DNA of 64,000 nucleotides from Georgenia soli (GTDB lineage: Bacteria > Actinomycetota > Actinomycetes > Actinomycetales > Actinomycetaceae), in assembly GCF_002563695.1 (NCBI RefSeq), contig NZ_PDJI01000004.1, positions 434,001-498,000 on the forward strand, given 5' to 3'. Both the position numbers and the translations under genes were made by a program. Shown here piece after piece: positions 1 through 8,716 of the stretch. The notes under the pieces were generated by a model, which was not told where the DNA came from, ran no database searches, and worked only from the letters and a program-made list of their open reading frames with translations. Position 1 is the first letter of the stretch. Each line of letters starts with the position of its first letter.

Positions 1-1
1 G

Positions 2-547
2 GCCCAGGGGCTCGAGGTGGGCACCGTCGTCGGCGTCGGCGCGCTGCTCGCCGACGTCCCGCACTCGAGGCCCATCCCCGTGCAGACCACCTCCAGCGAC
101 CCGCAGGTCCAGGCGCTCCTCGGCATCGAGGGCTCCGAGTACGAGGGCCCCTCCGGGATCGTCGGCGTGCTCACCCACTTCGCGGCGGAGCAGCGCCTGC
201 ACACCCTCAACGTCTGGGCGGCGGTGCCCCACTACGTGGCGCAGCCGCCCTCGCCGAAGGCGACGCTCGCGATCCTGCTGCGCCTGGAGGAGCTCGTCGG
301 CGAGCCGCTCCCGGTCGGTGACCTGCCCGAGGACGCCCGCGCCTGGCAGGCCGGCGTCGACGAGCTCGCGGGCCAGGACCCCGACGTCGCCGAGTACATC
401 CAGCAGCTCGAGGAGGTCAAGGACACCGCCGAGCTGCCGGAGGCCTCCGGCGAGGCGATCGCCCGCGAGTTCGAGCGGTACCTACGCCGTCGGGACATCC
501 GCGGGGACAAGGGTGACAAGGGCGGCCAGGGGCCGGCCGGCCTCTGA
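2..547 (+). CDS. PAC2 family protein (3' part)
   Basis: The open frame enters from the left edge, so the N-terminus is missing; about 181 residues are visible. The visible part fits the PAC2 (proteasome assembly chaperone-like) family of actinobacteria: a GTVVGVGALLADVPHSRP core, then a SYEGPSGIVGVL segment and a WAAVPHYV block, which are typical of the second half of these proteins. The last 15 residues are glycine and lysine rich (GDKGDKGGQGPAG), collagen-like and probably disordered. In actinobacteria this family is often linked to Pup-proteasome biology, but the role here is inferred only from family membership. The upstream start and any operon partners lie outside the window. Confidence 0.8.
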   Translation, partial: AQGLEVGTVVGVGALLADVPHSRPIPVQTTSSDPQVQALLGIEGSEYEGPSGIVGVLTHFAAEQRLHTLNVWAAVPHYVAQPPSPKATLAILLRLEELVGEPLPVGDLPEDARAWQAGVDELAGQDPDVAEYIQQLEEVKDTAELPEASGEAIAREFERYLRRRDIRGDKGDKGGQGPAGL

Positions 548-564
548 GGCCGCGCTCACGGCAC

Positions 565-582
565 GACGACGCAAGCGTCGTC
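565..582 (+). terminator. Short hairpin after the PAC2 gene
   Basis: An 8-bp inverted repeat (GACGACGC / GCGTCGTC) with almost no loop lies 18 nt after the stop codon. There is no U-tract, so a terminator role is only suggested by position. Confidence 0.3.
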
Positions 583-748
583 CGCATCGCGGGACGAACC
601 CCGGCGTGGTGTCCGACCCACGGGACGGGACGGACATTTCGGGCACTTCTCTCGACCACCGGCCCGCGCGTCCGTAATCCTCGAGCACGTCCGGCCGACG
701 GCGGACGCTCGACCACGGCCCGGCCGCGGACGACCGGAGGGAGATCTC

Positions 749-835
749 ATGCACCGCTCGCGCACGACGGCGCTGCTGCACTCCCGTCGCCACGTCGACC
801 TCATGCGGGTCTCCTCCGCAGCGTGTCGGCCCTGA
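749..835 (+). CDS. Sulfur-locus leader peptide, 28 aa
   Basis: This ATG frame encodes 28 residues and has a strong Shine-Dalgarno GGAGGG at 736-741, 7 nt before the start. The peptide contains an RRHVDLMRVSSAACR block, which matches the short 'putative leader peptide' family (RHVDL..V.SA.C) found ahead of sulfur and cysteine metabolism genes in actinobacteria. The conserved Cys is the third residue from the end (C26). It sits 220 nt upstream of a YeeE/YedE sulfur transporter and TusA, and a GC-rich hairpin follows at 868-891. The likely role is as a cis-acting attenuator sensing cysteine or cysteinyl-tRNA. The peptide match is seen in the sequence; the mechanism is inferred. Confidence 0.8.
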   Translation: MHRSRTTALLHSRRHVDLMRVSSAACRP

Positions 836-867
836 CCAGCCGCTGACGCACCGGCGCGCGGGTGTCC

Positions 868-891
868 CCGACGCCGTTTCCCCGGCGTCGG
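868..891 (+). promoter_or_regulatory. Attenuator-like hairpin after leader peptide
   Basis: A perfect 9-bp stem (CCGACGCCG / CGGCGTCGG) with a 6-nt loop (TTTCCC) begins 32 nt after the leader stop codon. It lies between the leader and the transporter gene at 1055, the position expected for a translation-coupled attenuator. No U-run follows, so termination would have to be Rho-linked or of another type. Confidence 0.5.
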
Positions 892-1054
892 TTCCCCGGC
901 GCCGTGAGCGCGCGCCGCAGCACCGGCCTACCAACGCCGGACCCGCCCGTCCCTCCCGGGCCCTCGCCTCACTTCCCGAACTCCGAGCCGCACCAGCAGC
1001 GCGCGGTTCAGCGTGCCTGCGTACCGCCGGCATGCCAGGCAGACAGGATCACCC

Positions 1055-2113
1055 ATGCTCCTCACCGGGCTTCTTCTCGGCGCAGCCCTCGGCTTCGCCA
1101 TGCAGCGCGGACGCTTCTGCGTCACCGGCGCGTTCCGCGACGTCTTCGTCGCCCGCAGCACGCGCTGGCTCACCGCCTTCCTCGTCGTCATCGCCATCCA
1201 GGCCGTCGGCATCGCCGCCATGCAGGGCATGGGGGTCATCGGCGCGGCCGACAAGCCGCTCGCCCTTCCCGCCACCGTGATCGGCGCACTGATCTTCGGC
1301 TTCGCCATCGTCCTCGCGGGCGGCTGCGCCACCGGCACCTACTACCGCTCGGGCGAGGGGCTCGTCGGCTCGTGGTTCGCCCTCATCTTCTACGCCCTCT
1401 CCGCCGCGGTCATGAAGTACGGCGTGCTCGGCGACTTCACCACCTGGGCGCGCGGCATCACCGTGCCGGCCACCACCATCCACGAGACCCTCGGCGTCAG
1501 CTCCTGGTTCCTCGTCGCCGCCCTCGGCGCCGCCGTGCTGTACCTGGTCCACCACCACCTGTCCCGGCCGGCGCTCAAGCTCGCGAGTCTGCCGCCGCGC
1601 CGGACCGGCCTGGCGCACGTGTTCTTCGAGAAGACGTGGGGAGCCTTGCCGACGGCCGTCGTCATCGGCGTCATCGCGATCCTCGCCTGGCCGCTCAGCA
1701 CCGCCACGGGGCGCGAGGCCGGCCTCGGCATCACCACCCCGTCCGCCAACACGGTGGCCTTTCTCGTCACCGGGGACGTGGAGCTCGTCGACTGGGGCGT
1801 GCTGCTCGTGGTCGGCATCCTTCTCGGGTCCTTCGCCGCCGCGAAGGGCTCGGGCGAGTTCCGCATCCGCGTCCCCGACGCCACCACCACGGTCCGCTCG
1901 ATCGTGGGCGGCGTGGGCATGGGCGTCGGCGCGGCGCTGGCCGGCGGCTGCACGATCGGCAACGCCATGGTGGCGACGGCGCAGTTCTCCTACCAGGGCT
2001 GGCTCTCGTTCGGCTTCATGCTCCTCGGCACCGGCATCGCCACCAAGATCTTCGTCCTGCGCGGCCCGCGCACCGCCACCCGGACCCCTGCCCCGGCCAC
2101 CGCCGGCGTCTGA
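1055..2113 (+). CDS. YeeE/YedE family sulfur transporter
   Basis: This is a 352-residue polytopic membrane protein of the YeeE/YedE (TsuA-like) family, whose studied members import thiosulfate or related sulfur compounds. It has the two internally related halves of the family: QRGRFC near the N-terminus (Cys22), AGGCATGTYYR in the first half and AGGCTIGNAMVA in the second. These carry the pore cysteines that relay the substrate. The ATG at 1055 is preferred over one at 1013 because a GACAGGA ribosome site precedes it by about 7 nt and family proteins begin at this point. It is followed 45 nt later by tusA, and the leader peptide upstream suggests control by sulfur supply. The exact substrate is not shown by the sequence. 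Confidence 0.88.
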   Translation: MLLTGLLLGAALGFAMQRGRFCVTGAFRDVFVARSTRWLTAFLVVIAIQAVGIAAMQGMGVIGAADKPLALPATVIGALIFGFAIVLAGGCATGTYYRSGEGLVGSWFALIFYALSAAVMKYGVLGDFTTWARGITVPATTIHETLGVSSWFLVAALGAAVLYLVHHHLSRPALKLASLPPRRTGLAHVFFEKTWGALPTAVVIGVIAILAWPLSTATGREAGLGITTPSANTVAFLVTGDVELVDWGVLLVVGILLGSFAAAKGSGEFRIRVPDATTTVRSIVGGVGMGVGAALAGGCTIGNAMVATAQFSYQGWLSFGFMLLGTGIATKIFVLRGPRTATRTPAPATAGV

Positions 2114-2158
2114 CCCGTCCCCGTCCCAACCCAGAGAAGACACGAGAGAAGGACCACC

Positions 2159-2389
2159 ATGCCCACGAAGACCGTGCTCGAGACCGACGGCCAGGTCTGC
2201 CCGTTCCCGCTGGTCGAGGCCAAGGAGGCCATCGCCGCCCTCGAGGCCGGCGACGAGCTCGTCATCAACTTCGACTGCACCCAGGCCACCGAGTCCATCC
2301 CCCGGTGGGCGGCGGAGAACGGCTACCCGGTCACCGAGTTCGACCGGCGTGGCGACGCCAGCTGGACGATCACGGTGCAGAAAGCCTGA
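2159..2389 (+). CDS. TusA-family sulfurtransferase
   Basis: This 76-residue protein of the TusA/SirA fold has the catalytic CPxP motif (Cys14-Pro-Phe-Pro) followed by LVEAKEAI, the signature of sulfur-carrier proteins. A second Cys occurs in NFDCTQA near residue 40, where other members have TDDPA. It lies 45 nt behind the YeeE/YedE gene with a GAGAAGGA ribosome site, so the two form an operon. In related pairs the TusA protein accepts sulfur delivered by the transporter and passes it on as a persulfide in the cytoplasm. The downstream acceptor is unknown here. Confidence 0.88.
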   Translation: MPTKTVLETDGQVCPFPLVEAKEAIAALEAGDELVINFDCTQATESIPRWAAENGYPVTEFDRRGDASWTITVQKA

Positions 2390-2398
2390 GCCTCCCCG

Positions 2399-3367
2399 TC
2401 ACCGACCCGCAGGGACCGCCCGGGCGGCGGCCGCCTCGATCCGCTCGAGCGCGGCCGCCGTCCGGCGCGTGAGCGCCGCGCCGCCGGGCTCCGGGACGCC
2501 GTGCTCGACCCGCCGGGCGAACGCCGCGACCTGGTTGCCGTACTGGTCGCTCTCCACCTCGACGACGGAGCTCTCGCCGTCCCGCTCGATCTGGATCCGG
2601 GCGGTCCCGCCCCGGTTGTCGGCCCGGAAGACGTCCGGCAGCCAGATGCTCCCGCCGGTGCCGATCAGCCGGGCCTCGGCCCGGAAGGGCGCGTCGAAGG
2701 AGCAGTGCAGGTTGGCGGTGACGTCGCCGTACCGGGCGGCGACGGCCATGCGGGTGTCGGCGCCGCCGGGCCGGTCGCGGTGGGCGACGACCCCGACCTC
2801 GTCCGGCTCGGCGCCCGTCAGCCAGCCCAGCAGGTCCACCGGGTAGCAGCCGATGTCCCGCAGCGAGCCGCCGCCGAGGTCCGGGCGCAGCCGGATGTCA
2901 AGCGGCTCGGTGCGCGCCAGGGTGAAGTGGAAGGACGACTCGACGGTCACGAGGTCGCCGATCGTGCCGGCGTCGAGCAGCTCGCGCAGCCGCTGCAGCT
3001 GGGCGTGGTGGCGGTACATGAACGCCTCCGCCAGCTGCACGCCGGCCGTGGCGCAGGCGTCCTCGACGTCGTCGAGCTCGGCGGTGCTCAGCACGACCGG
3101 CTTCTCGCACAGGACGTGCTTGCCGGCGCGGGCGGCGGCGATGATCCACCGGGCGTGGGCGGCGTTCGGCAGGGCGATGTAGACGGCGTCGATGTCCGGG
3201 TCCGCGAGGAGCTCGTCGTAGTCGGCGTAGGCGCGCGGGATCCCGAGCTCGGCGGCGAACGCCTCCGCCTTCCCGCTCGCCGACGCGATCGCGAGCACCT
3301 CGCCGGCACCTGCGCGCCGGATGGCCGGGATCACGGCCTTGCGGGCGATCCGGGCCGCCCCGAGCAC
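2399..3367 (-). CDS. Gfo/Idh/MocA family oxidoreductase
   Basis: This is an NAD(P)-dependent oxidoreductase of about 322 residues. The N-terminal Rossmann motif appears as GAARIARKAVIPAI, and AGKHVLCEKP contains the EKP motif with the lysine that contacts substrate and cofactor. The C-terminal half fits the family's beta-sheet domain. Substrate is not predictable; relatives act on sugars, inositols or deoxy-sugars. The start is doubtful. The family usually begins MRWGVLGAARIA, and here the codons before the GTG at 3367 read ATC AGG TGG GGC GTG, with GGAGGT at 3397-3392. True initiation may therefore be at the ATC (3379), or further upstream at a non-standard codon. It ends 9 bp from the convergent tusA. 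Confidence 0.85.
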   Translation of the reverse strand: MLGAARIARKAVIPAIRRAGAGEVLAIASASGKAEAFAAELGIPRAYADYDELLADPDIDAVYIALPNAAHARWIIAAARAGKHVLCEKPVVLSTAELDDVEDACATAGVQLAEAFMYRHHAQLQRLRELLDAGTIGDLVTVESSFHFTLARTEPLDIRLRPDLGGGSLRDIGCYPVDLLGWLTGAEPDEVGVVAHRDRPGGADTRMAVAARYGDVTANLHCSFDAPFRAEARLIGTGGSIWLPDVFRADNRGGTARIQIERDGESSVVEVESDQYGNQVAAFARRVEHGVPEPGGAALTRRTAAALERIEAAAARAVPAGR

Positions 3368-3491
3368 GCCCCACCTGATTTCTGACTGGCAACCTCCACG
3401 TTGCGGACCGGACTTCAGGGTAATCGTGCGCCGGACGGACGGAGCGGGACCTCGGCCGCAGAGCGCGGCACCCGCGGGACGGACGAGCGTC

Positions 3492-4763
3492 CTACAGGGC
3501 GACGCCGAGCAGCGCGTCGACGGTGCGCCGGACCAGATCGGGGGCGCCCTCGATCTGCTCCCCCTCGCCGGCGAGGGCGGCGCGCGCCCACTCGTCGACG
3601 GCCTCCAGCGCGCGGGCGGAGTCGAGGTCGTCGGCCAGGGCCTCCCGGACCTGCTGCAGCAGGGGCTCGGCGGCCGGGCCGCGCTCCCCCGCCGTCGCCC
3701 GCCGCCAGGTCTGAAGCCGCTCGGTGGCGGCGGCGAGGCCGGCGTCCGTGTACTCCCAGTTCGAGCGGTAGTGGTGCGCCAGGAGACCGAGCCGGACCGC
3801 CATCGGGTCGGCCCCGCCCTCGACGAGCCTGGAGACGAGGACGAGGTTGCCGAGCGACTTGCTCATCTTCTCGCCGTCGTGGCCCACCATGCCGCCGTGG
3901 CTGTGGATCATCACGGGCGACGGCGTGTGGCCCAGCACCCGCAGGTGGGACTCGCTCATCTCGTGGTGCGGGAAGATCAGGTCGCTCCCGCCGCCCTGCA
4001 CCTCCACGAGCGGGCCGAGGTGCTTGCGCGCGATGCAGGCGCACTCGATGTGCCAGCCGGGGCGTCCGCGCCCGAGCGTGCCGCCGTCCCAGTCGGGCTC
4101 GCCGACGCGGGTGCGGCGCCACAGCAGCGGGTCCAGCGCGTGGCGCTTGCCCTCCCGGTCGGGGTCGCCGCCGTTCTCGGCGAAGACCTCCACCATGGTG
4201 TCGAGGTCGAGGTGGGCGCCGGTCCCGAACAGCGGGTCAACGCTGAGGTCGGCGTAGACGTCGCCGAGCTCGGGGGTGTCGCCCCCGGCACCCTCGGGCA
4301 GGGGCACGCGGTAGGCGCTGCCCTCGGCGAGCATGCGCTCGACGGCCGCGACGACGAGGTCCATCGCCTCGACGGCGCCGACGTAGTGGTCGGGCGGCAG
4401 CACCCGCAGGGCCGTCATGTCGGACCGGAACAGGTCCGTCTGCGACTCGGCGAGCTCACGCCAGTCGGCCCCGGTCGCGATGGCACGCTCAAGCAGCGGG
4501 TCGTCGACGTCGGTGACGTTCTGGACGTACGTGACGTCCCGGCCGGCGTCCCGCCACGCCCGCACGAGCAGGTCGAAGCTGACGTAGGTGTTGGCGTGGC
4601 CGAGGTGGGTGGCGTCGTACGGGGTGATGCCGCACACGTAGAGCGTGGCCGGCTCCTCGGCGCCCCGGGTGGGCGTCAGCGCCCCGGCGGCGGTGTCGTG
4701 GAGGTGCACGGCGGGACCGTGACCGGGCAGGGCGGGGACGTCGGGCGCGGACCAGGAATGCAC
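3492..4763 (-). CDS. mshC: Mycothiol biosynthesis ligase MshC
   Basis: This 423-residue protein is the cysteine:1-D-myo-inosityl 2-amino-2-deoxy-alpha-D-glucopyranoside ligase, which joins cysteine to GlcN-Ins with ATP in mycothiol synthesis. It resembles cysteinyl-tRNA synthetase without the tRNA-binding end. Visible motifs are Cys44 of the zinc site, the HIGH-type HLGHANTY (residues 53-60), GWHIECAC around residue 240 (cysteine and zinc binding), HHE at 266-268 and KMSKS at 299-303. The length of about 420 residues is normal for MshC. The start MHSW is typical of the family. A TAGCAT hexamer at 4775-4770, 6 nt before the ATG, suggests a short or absent leader. Its presence marks the organism as an actinobacterium. 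Confidence 0.95.
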   Translation of the reverse strand: MHSWSAPDVPALPGHGPAVHLHDTAAGALTPTRGAEEPATLYVCGITPYDATHLGHANTYVSFDLLVRAWRDAGRDVTYVQNVTDVDDPLLERAIATGADWRELAESQTDLFRSDMTALRVLPPDHYVGAVEAMDLVVAAVERMLAEGSAYRVPLPEGAGGDTPELGDVYADLSVDPLFGTGAHLDLDTMVEVFAENGGDPDREGKRHALDPLLWRRTRVGEPDWDGGTLGRGRPGWHIECACIARKHLGPLVEVQGGGSDLIFPHHEMSESHLRVLGHTPSPVMIHSHGGMVGHDGEKMSKSLGNLVLVSRLVEGGADPMAVRLGLLAHHYRSNWEYTDAGLAAATERLQTWRRATAGERGPAAEPLLQQVREALADDLDSARALEAVDEWARAALAGEGEQIEGAPDLVRRTVDALLGVAL

Positions 4764-4853
4764 CAGGTGATGCTATCCGGCGCGCGAGGTCCGGCATCCC
4801 CGGCGTCCACGGACGCGGAGGCCCGACGACGGAAGCCCGGCCCCGTCGTCGGC

Positions 4854-4893
4854 AACCGGGCTCCGCCCTCGGGAACCGGGCTCCGCCGTCGGG
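4854..4893. repeat. 20-bp tandem repeat, two copies
   Basis: Two adjacent 20-bp units of the form AACCGGGCTCCGCCsTCGGG differ at one base. A more degenerate third copy precedes them (about 4832-4853). They lie between the uppP stop and the mshC start; no function is evident. Confidence 0.6.
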
Positions 4894-4924
4894 ACGCCTG
4901 CCGTCAGGCGCGGGAGGCCTGTCG

Positions 4925-5809
4925 TCAGCCGCCGGTGGTGTGGCCGGACGGCACGGCGTCGATGACCCCGGCGGTCACGAGGACGACGACGAGCACGGCG
5001 AGCACCAGCCGGTAGATCACGAACGGCTTGTAGCTGTTGGTGGAGACGTAGCGCAGGAACCACACGATCACGGCGTACCCGACGACGAAGGCGACGGCGG
5101 TCGCCAGCGCGATCAGCGACCCGGGCACTGCGGCGCTGCCTGGGGCGGGCTCGCCGAAGATGACGTCGGAGAAGAGCTTGTAGAAGCCGGAGATCATCAC
5201 CGCGGGGATGGCGAGGAGGAACGCGTACCGGGCGGCGGCCTCGCGGGTGTAGCCGAGCAGCAGCCCGACGGTGATGGTGCCGCCGGAACGGGAGACGCCG
5301 GGCACGAGCGCGAGCGCCTGGGCGAGGCCGAAGAAGACGGCGTCCTTGGTGCTCATGTGGTCCAGCGTCTTGGTGCGCCGCCCGACGCGGTCGGCCCAGC
5401 CGAGCAGCAGGGCGAAGATCGCAAGCATCGCGGCGGTGATGTACAGGTGCCGCAGCGTGTCGTCGATGGCGCTCTCGAAGAGCAGACCCAGGACACCGAT
5501 GGGGATCGAGCCGAGGATGACGAACCAGCCGAGCCGGGCGTCGGGGTCGGTGCGCGGCACCGTGTTCTTCCACGGCCCGACCGGCAGAGCCCCGAACCAG
5601 GCCTTGATGATCCGCCAGATGTCCTTGCGGAAGTAGATGACGACGGCGGTCTCGGTGCCGATCTGCGTGATGGCGGTGAAGGCGGCGCCGGGGTCGGTAC
5701 CGCTCTGGAGCAGCTCGCCGACGATCCTCAGGTGCGCGCTCGAGGAGATCGGGAGGAACTCTGTCAGGCCCTGCACGAGCCCGAGGACGATTGCTTCCCA
5801 CCAAGTCAC
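4925..5809 (-). CDS. uppP: Undecaprenyl-diphosphatase UppP/BacA
   Basis: This integral membrane enzyme of about 294 residues recycles undecaprenyl diphosphate to the monophosphate carrier for peptidoglycan synthesis; overexpression of the family gives bacitracin resistance. The two conserved blocks are present: [18 protein letters not shown] close to the N-terminus and [13 protein letters not shown] in the middle, with about eight hydrophobic segments. An open frame reaches 5851, but the GTG at 5809 gives the usual family start ([10 protein letters not shown]). The hexamer TATCGT (5823-5818) ends 8 nt before it, which fits leaderless transcription; no Shine-Dalgarno is visible. The promoter side faces the integrated element. 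Confidence 0.93.
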   Translation of the reverse strand: MTWWEAIVLGLVQGLTEFLPISSSAHLRIVGELLQSGTDPGAAFTAITQIGTETAVVIYFRKDIWRIIKAWFGALPVGPWKNTVPRTDPDARLGWFVILGSIPIGVLGLLFESAIDDTLRHLYITAAMLAIFALLLGWADRVGRRTKTLDHMSTKDAVFFGLAQALALVPGVSRSGGTITVGLLLGYTREAAARYAFLLAIPAVMISGFYKLFSDVIFGEPAPGSAAVPGSLIALATAVAFVVGYAVIVWFLRYVSTNSYKPFVIYRLVLAVLVVVLVTAGVIDAVPSGHTTGG

Positions 5810-5976
5810 GGTCGGCAACGATAGGGCACCCACCCGACCGCGCCATCCCACGACGGGCGGAGCGTGCGCAGGTTCACGTGGTCCGCCAGGCGGAGAACTT
5901 TCGAGCGTGACGTTGCGGTCCTACGGACCCGGGAGAGCCGCCACCATGGCGGTCTTCCCCGCTATCGGCTAGTGTG

Positions 5977-5985
5977 CCCCCCCCC
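5977..5985 (+). repeat. Run of nine C at recombinase start
   Basis: A C9 homopolymer lies just before the recombinase start. With one C fewer, the GTG at 5972 would join the recombinase frame and give MCPPLATRQAVAIYARIS, close to the usual N-terminus of the family. It is either a slippage site or a sequencing ambiguity. Confidence 0.7.
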
Positions 5986-6002
5986 TGGCGACGAGGCAGG
6001 CA

Positions 6003-7394
6003 GTGGCGATCTACGCGCGCATCTCCCAAGACCGTGGCGGGGAGGCGATGGGCGTGGAACGGCAGTTGCAGGACTGCCGAAGGGTCGCCAAGCAGCGCGG
6101 CTGGATCGTCGCCGAGGAGTACATCGACAACGACCAGAGCGCTTACAACCCGCGCAAGAAGCGGCCTGCCTACGAGCGGATGCTCGCCGACTTGCGCGAC
6201 GGACTTCGCGATGGCGTGGTGGTCTATCACCTGGACCGGCTGCACCGGCGTCCGATCGAGCTGGAGCGGTTCGTGGAGGTGTGCGAGCGCGCGGGCATGC
6301 GGAGTCTCGCCACCGCCCACGGCGACGTGGACCTCGGAACCGGAGACGGCCTTCTGCTCGCGCGACTGCTGGGCATCGTCGCTGCCAACGAGAGCGACGC
6401 CAAGAGCCGCCGCGGGAAGCGGAAGATGCAGGAGATCGCCGAGGCCGGGAAGCCGCACATGGGCGGTCCGCGACCGTTCGGTTTCAAGTCCGACAAGGTC
6501 ACCCATGAACCCGCCGAGGCCGAGGTCATCCGGACCGCCGCAGAGCGCCTGCTCGCCGGGGACACTCTTACGTCCCTGGTGCGCTCACTGGAAGCGGACG
6601 GCGTGCAGACGGTCACCGGCAAGCCCTGGTCGACCACCGCCCTACGGCAGATGCTTCTCAGTCCGCGAAACTGGGGCATGCGTACACGCCAAGACGGTGA
6701 TCCGGTCAAGGCGGTCTGGGATCCGATCATCAGCGCGCGCGACGGCGAGCGCCTGACCCAGAAACTCACCGACCCCGCCAGGCGCACAAATCGCAGCGCG
6801 CGCCGCTACCTGCTCTCGGGCATGTGCCGGTGCGGTCGCTGCGGTGCTGTCCTGGTCTCCCACCCCAAGCAGGGCGTGCGGAAGTACGAGTGCCGCCCGA
6901 TCGCCAACCGAAAGGGCTGCGGGCGACTGAGCATCACCGCAGCGCCGCTCGAGGAGTGGGTGACCGAAGCGGTGCTGGAACTGCTCGATGACCCGAAACT
7001 CACGGCGACGCTCACCACAGGGGGTGAGACCGGGGACGAAGAAGCCGCACAGCTCCGCGCCGACCTCGTCGGGCTGAAGGAACGCCGCGCAGACGCTGCG
7101 CAGATGTTCGCCCTTGGTGACATCGACAGGGCCGAGTGGAGCGTCATCCGAAAGACCATCGAGCCACAACTCCGCACTAAGGAGGCGCGCCTGGCCACTC
7201 TGACCAACCGCACCGCCGCCGATGCCTACATCGGCCACGGCGACCGGCTACGCAGTCAGTGGCAGAGCCTCAACCTCACCCGTCAGCGCGCGATCATCCA
7301 GGCCGTCATAAACCACGTCACGATCCAGCCCGCCGCCGTTCCCGGTCGCCACGGCCTCGACCCCGAGCGCGTCCAGCCCGACTGGGCCTTCTGA
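6003..7394 (+). CDS. Large serine recombinase/integrase
   Basis: This 463-residue site-specific recombinase of the large serine family probably integrated this element. Residues 1-140 form the resolvase catalytic domain with YARISQD (nucleophile Ser8), GVERQ and VVYHLDRLHRR. Residues 155-255 form the Recombinase DNA-binding domain. A zinc-ribbon follows (Cys277, Cys280, Cys297, Cys306), then a probable coiled coil (about 345-400). The start is unclear: GTG at 6003 begins at AIYARIS, which trims the usual lead-in, while CTG at 5985 would give LATRQAVAIYARIS. An in-frame stop at 5970 limits any extension, unless the C9 tract slips. The att site is expected close to its 5' or 3' end. Confidence 0.93.
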   Translation: MAIYARISQDRGGEAMGVERQLQDCRRVAKQRGWIVAEEYIDNDQSAYNPRKKRPAYERMLADLRDGLRDGVVVYHLDRLHRRPIELERFVEVCERAGMRSLATAHGDVDLGTGDGLLLARLLGIVAANESDAKSRRGKRKMQEIAEAGKPHMGGPRPFGFKSDKVTHEPAEAEVIRTAAERLLAGDTLTSLVRSLEADGVQTVTGKPWSTTALRQMLLSPRNWGMRTRQDGDPVKAVWDPIISARDGERLTQKLTDPARRTNRSARRYLLSGMCRCGRCGAVLVSHPKQGVRKYECRPIANRKGCGRLSITAAPLEEWVTEAVLELLDDPKLTATLTTGGETGDEEAAQLRADLVGLKERRADAAQMFALGDIDRAEWSVIRKTIEPQLRTKEARLATLTNRTAADAYIGHGDRLRSQWQSLNLTRQRAIIQAVINHVTIQPAAVPGRHGLDPERVQPDWAF

Positions 7395-7582
7395 CGGCGC
7401 TGCGGGGGGCCGCGCGCTCGGCGCTGGCGCGCCTTGCGCCCGCGTCCCCTCCGCCCGCGCCCCCAGCAGTACCCCGACCCGGGCAAGTACGAGCTCGTCG
7501 GAGACTTGGTCCGGCAGCCCCTGGGAGTCGCGAGAGGCAGTGAGCCATGCCCGCAGCGCAGCGCGATCCACCGCCACCGCGA

Positions 7583-8338
7583 TCACCCGGCCCACGTTGC
7601 CGAGACGGCCGGCAGCCCGCCCCAGTCGGGTGAGTCGGCCGAGGACCACTGGCGCGCCGGCGGCTTGCCGAAGAAGTCCGACGCCTTACTCAACGCCTCT
7701 GCCGCCGAGCGCCCGTAGACCGGTAACATCTCGGGCTGGAACCCCTCGGCCACGTCGTACCGGTGTCTGCCGAGGTCGCGGCGCGGATCGTCGGTGAAGT
7801 CCTTGGCGACGTACTTCGACAGGTAGCCCGCAGCCCGACGCGCCTCCTCCAGCGGCCCCGACCCCACCGGCAGGTCACCGATCAACTTGATGGAGACGAA
7901 CCCGTGCCCCCACACGTCCCGGATGAGCCGCTGCGGGATGAACTGGCCCACCGCGAAGTGCGCGTGCATTCCGTGCCCACTCTTGTGCCACTCAGGCACC
8001 CACGCATACGGGAACGCCCCGCCGCCCATCCGGTCCCGGACCGTACGGAAGAACTCGCCCAGGTCCGCCCGGATCGCCGCAGGGTCGTGGCACCCCTCGC
8101 CACGGTAGGTGAGTGTGCCGAGCCGGTTGAGCCGGTTAGCCGCGCAGTACAGGCGCAACTTCTTCCGAGCGCGGCCCCCCGCTACCTGCTTGGACCGGTG
8201 CGCGTCACGGGACTGACCCGCTGGCACGAACGCACACTGCGGCGGGATCGAGGGACGGAAGGCACCAGATGCCTCCCCCGCCTGCGGGTACACCCACAGA
8301 CGCCAACCCGCGCCACGACTGAGACTTGAATCAACCAC
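7583..8338 (-). CDS. HUH rolling-circle replication-like protein
   Basis: This protein of about 251 residues has the motif order of rolling-circle replication initiators: TLTY (about 75-78) as motif I, HGMHAHFAVG with the metal-binding His-Ala-His at 125-127 as motif II, and AGYLSKYVAKD with Tyr172 and Tyr176 as motif III, the likely nicking tyrosine(s). Such proteins are known from actinobacterial plasmids and integrated elements. The frame stays open to 8470, but that extension runs through a palindrome that looks like a terminator and is unlikely to be coding, so the GTG at 8338 was chosen provisionally; 8293 is another candidate. It could be a Rep for transient autonomous replication or a relaxase-like nickase. 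Confidence 0.72.
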   Translation of the reverse strand: MVDSSLSRGAGWRLWVYPQAGEASGAFRPSIPPQCAFVPAGQSRDAHRSKQVAGGRARKKLRLYCAANRLNRLGTLTYRGEGCHDPAAIRADLGEFFRTVRDRMGGGAFPYAWVPEWHKSGHGMHAHFAVGQFIPQRLIRDVWGHGFVSIKLIGDLPVGSGPLEEARRAAGYLSKYVAKDFTDDPRRDLGRHRYDVAEGFQPEMLPVYGRSAAEALSKASDFFGKPPARQWSSADSPDWGGLPAVSATWAG

Positions 8339-8398
8339 GATGACCCCAAAAAAGACGCCGACAAGGAAGACCGGCGTCTCTTTTTCGTCATCGTGGTT
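8333..8398. terminator. Nested palindrome, bidirectional terminator-like
   Basis: An inner 8-bp stem, AGACGCCG (8353-8360) and CGGCGTCT (8372-8379), is flanked by an A6 run on the left and CTTTTT on the right, so it looks like an intrinsic terminator on both strands. It lies inside an outer perfect 12-bp inverted repeat (AACCACGATGAC 8333-8344 / GTCATCGTGGTT 8387-8398). Position just upstream of the HUH gene also allows a replication-origin role. Confidence 0.7.
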
Positions 8399-8470
8399 CA
8401 TCGGCAGTGGCGCGTGCTGCGGACCGCGCGCCCCCGTGACTCCGATGGTCCCTGTGGCCGTCCGTGCCAC

Positions 8471-8716
8471 TCGCGCCAGACCCCGGGACCAGGGCCTTTT
8501 TCAATTTTTTGTCTCGTCACCGGTCGGTCGACGTCCGCAGGCACAGCGAACCACAGTCGCGTAAGTCGCCGCAAGGGTTTCGGACTAGCGGTCACCAGGG
8601 CTGCCGCGGGACCGTTCGTCCTCGCCCGCTGGCGCGGCCTGCGGGCGCTGCGTCCCTTGCCACCGGAAGTGCCGGAACGCAGCCGCCGCGAAGGATCGGG
8701 CCGTACCGTGCTGACC
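8471..8716. other. Non-coding stretch in the element
   Basis: No convincing gene. It contains a T-rich patch at about 8497-8511 and otherwise GC-rich sequence. It is the probable promoter region of the small plus-strand gene at 8717. Confidence 0.4.
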
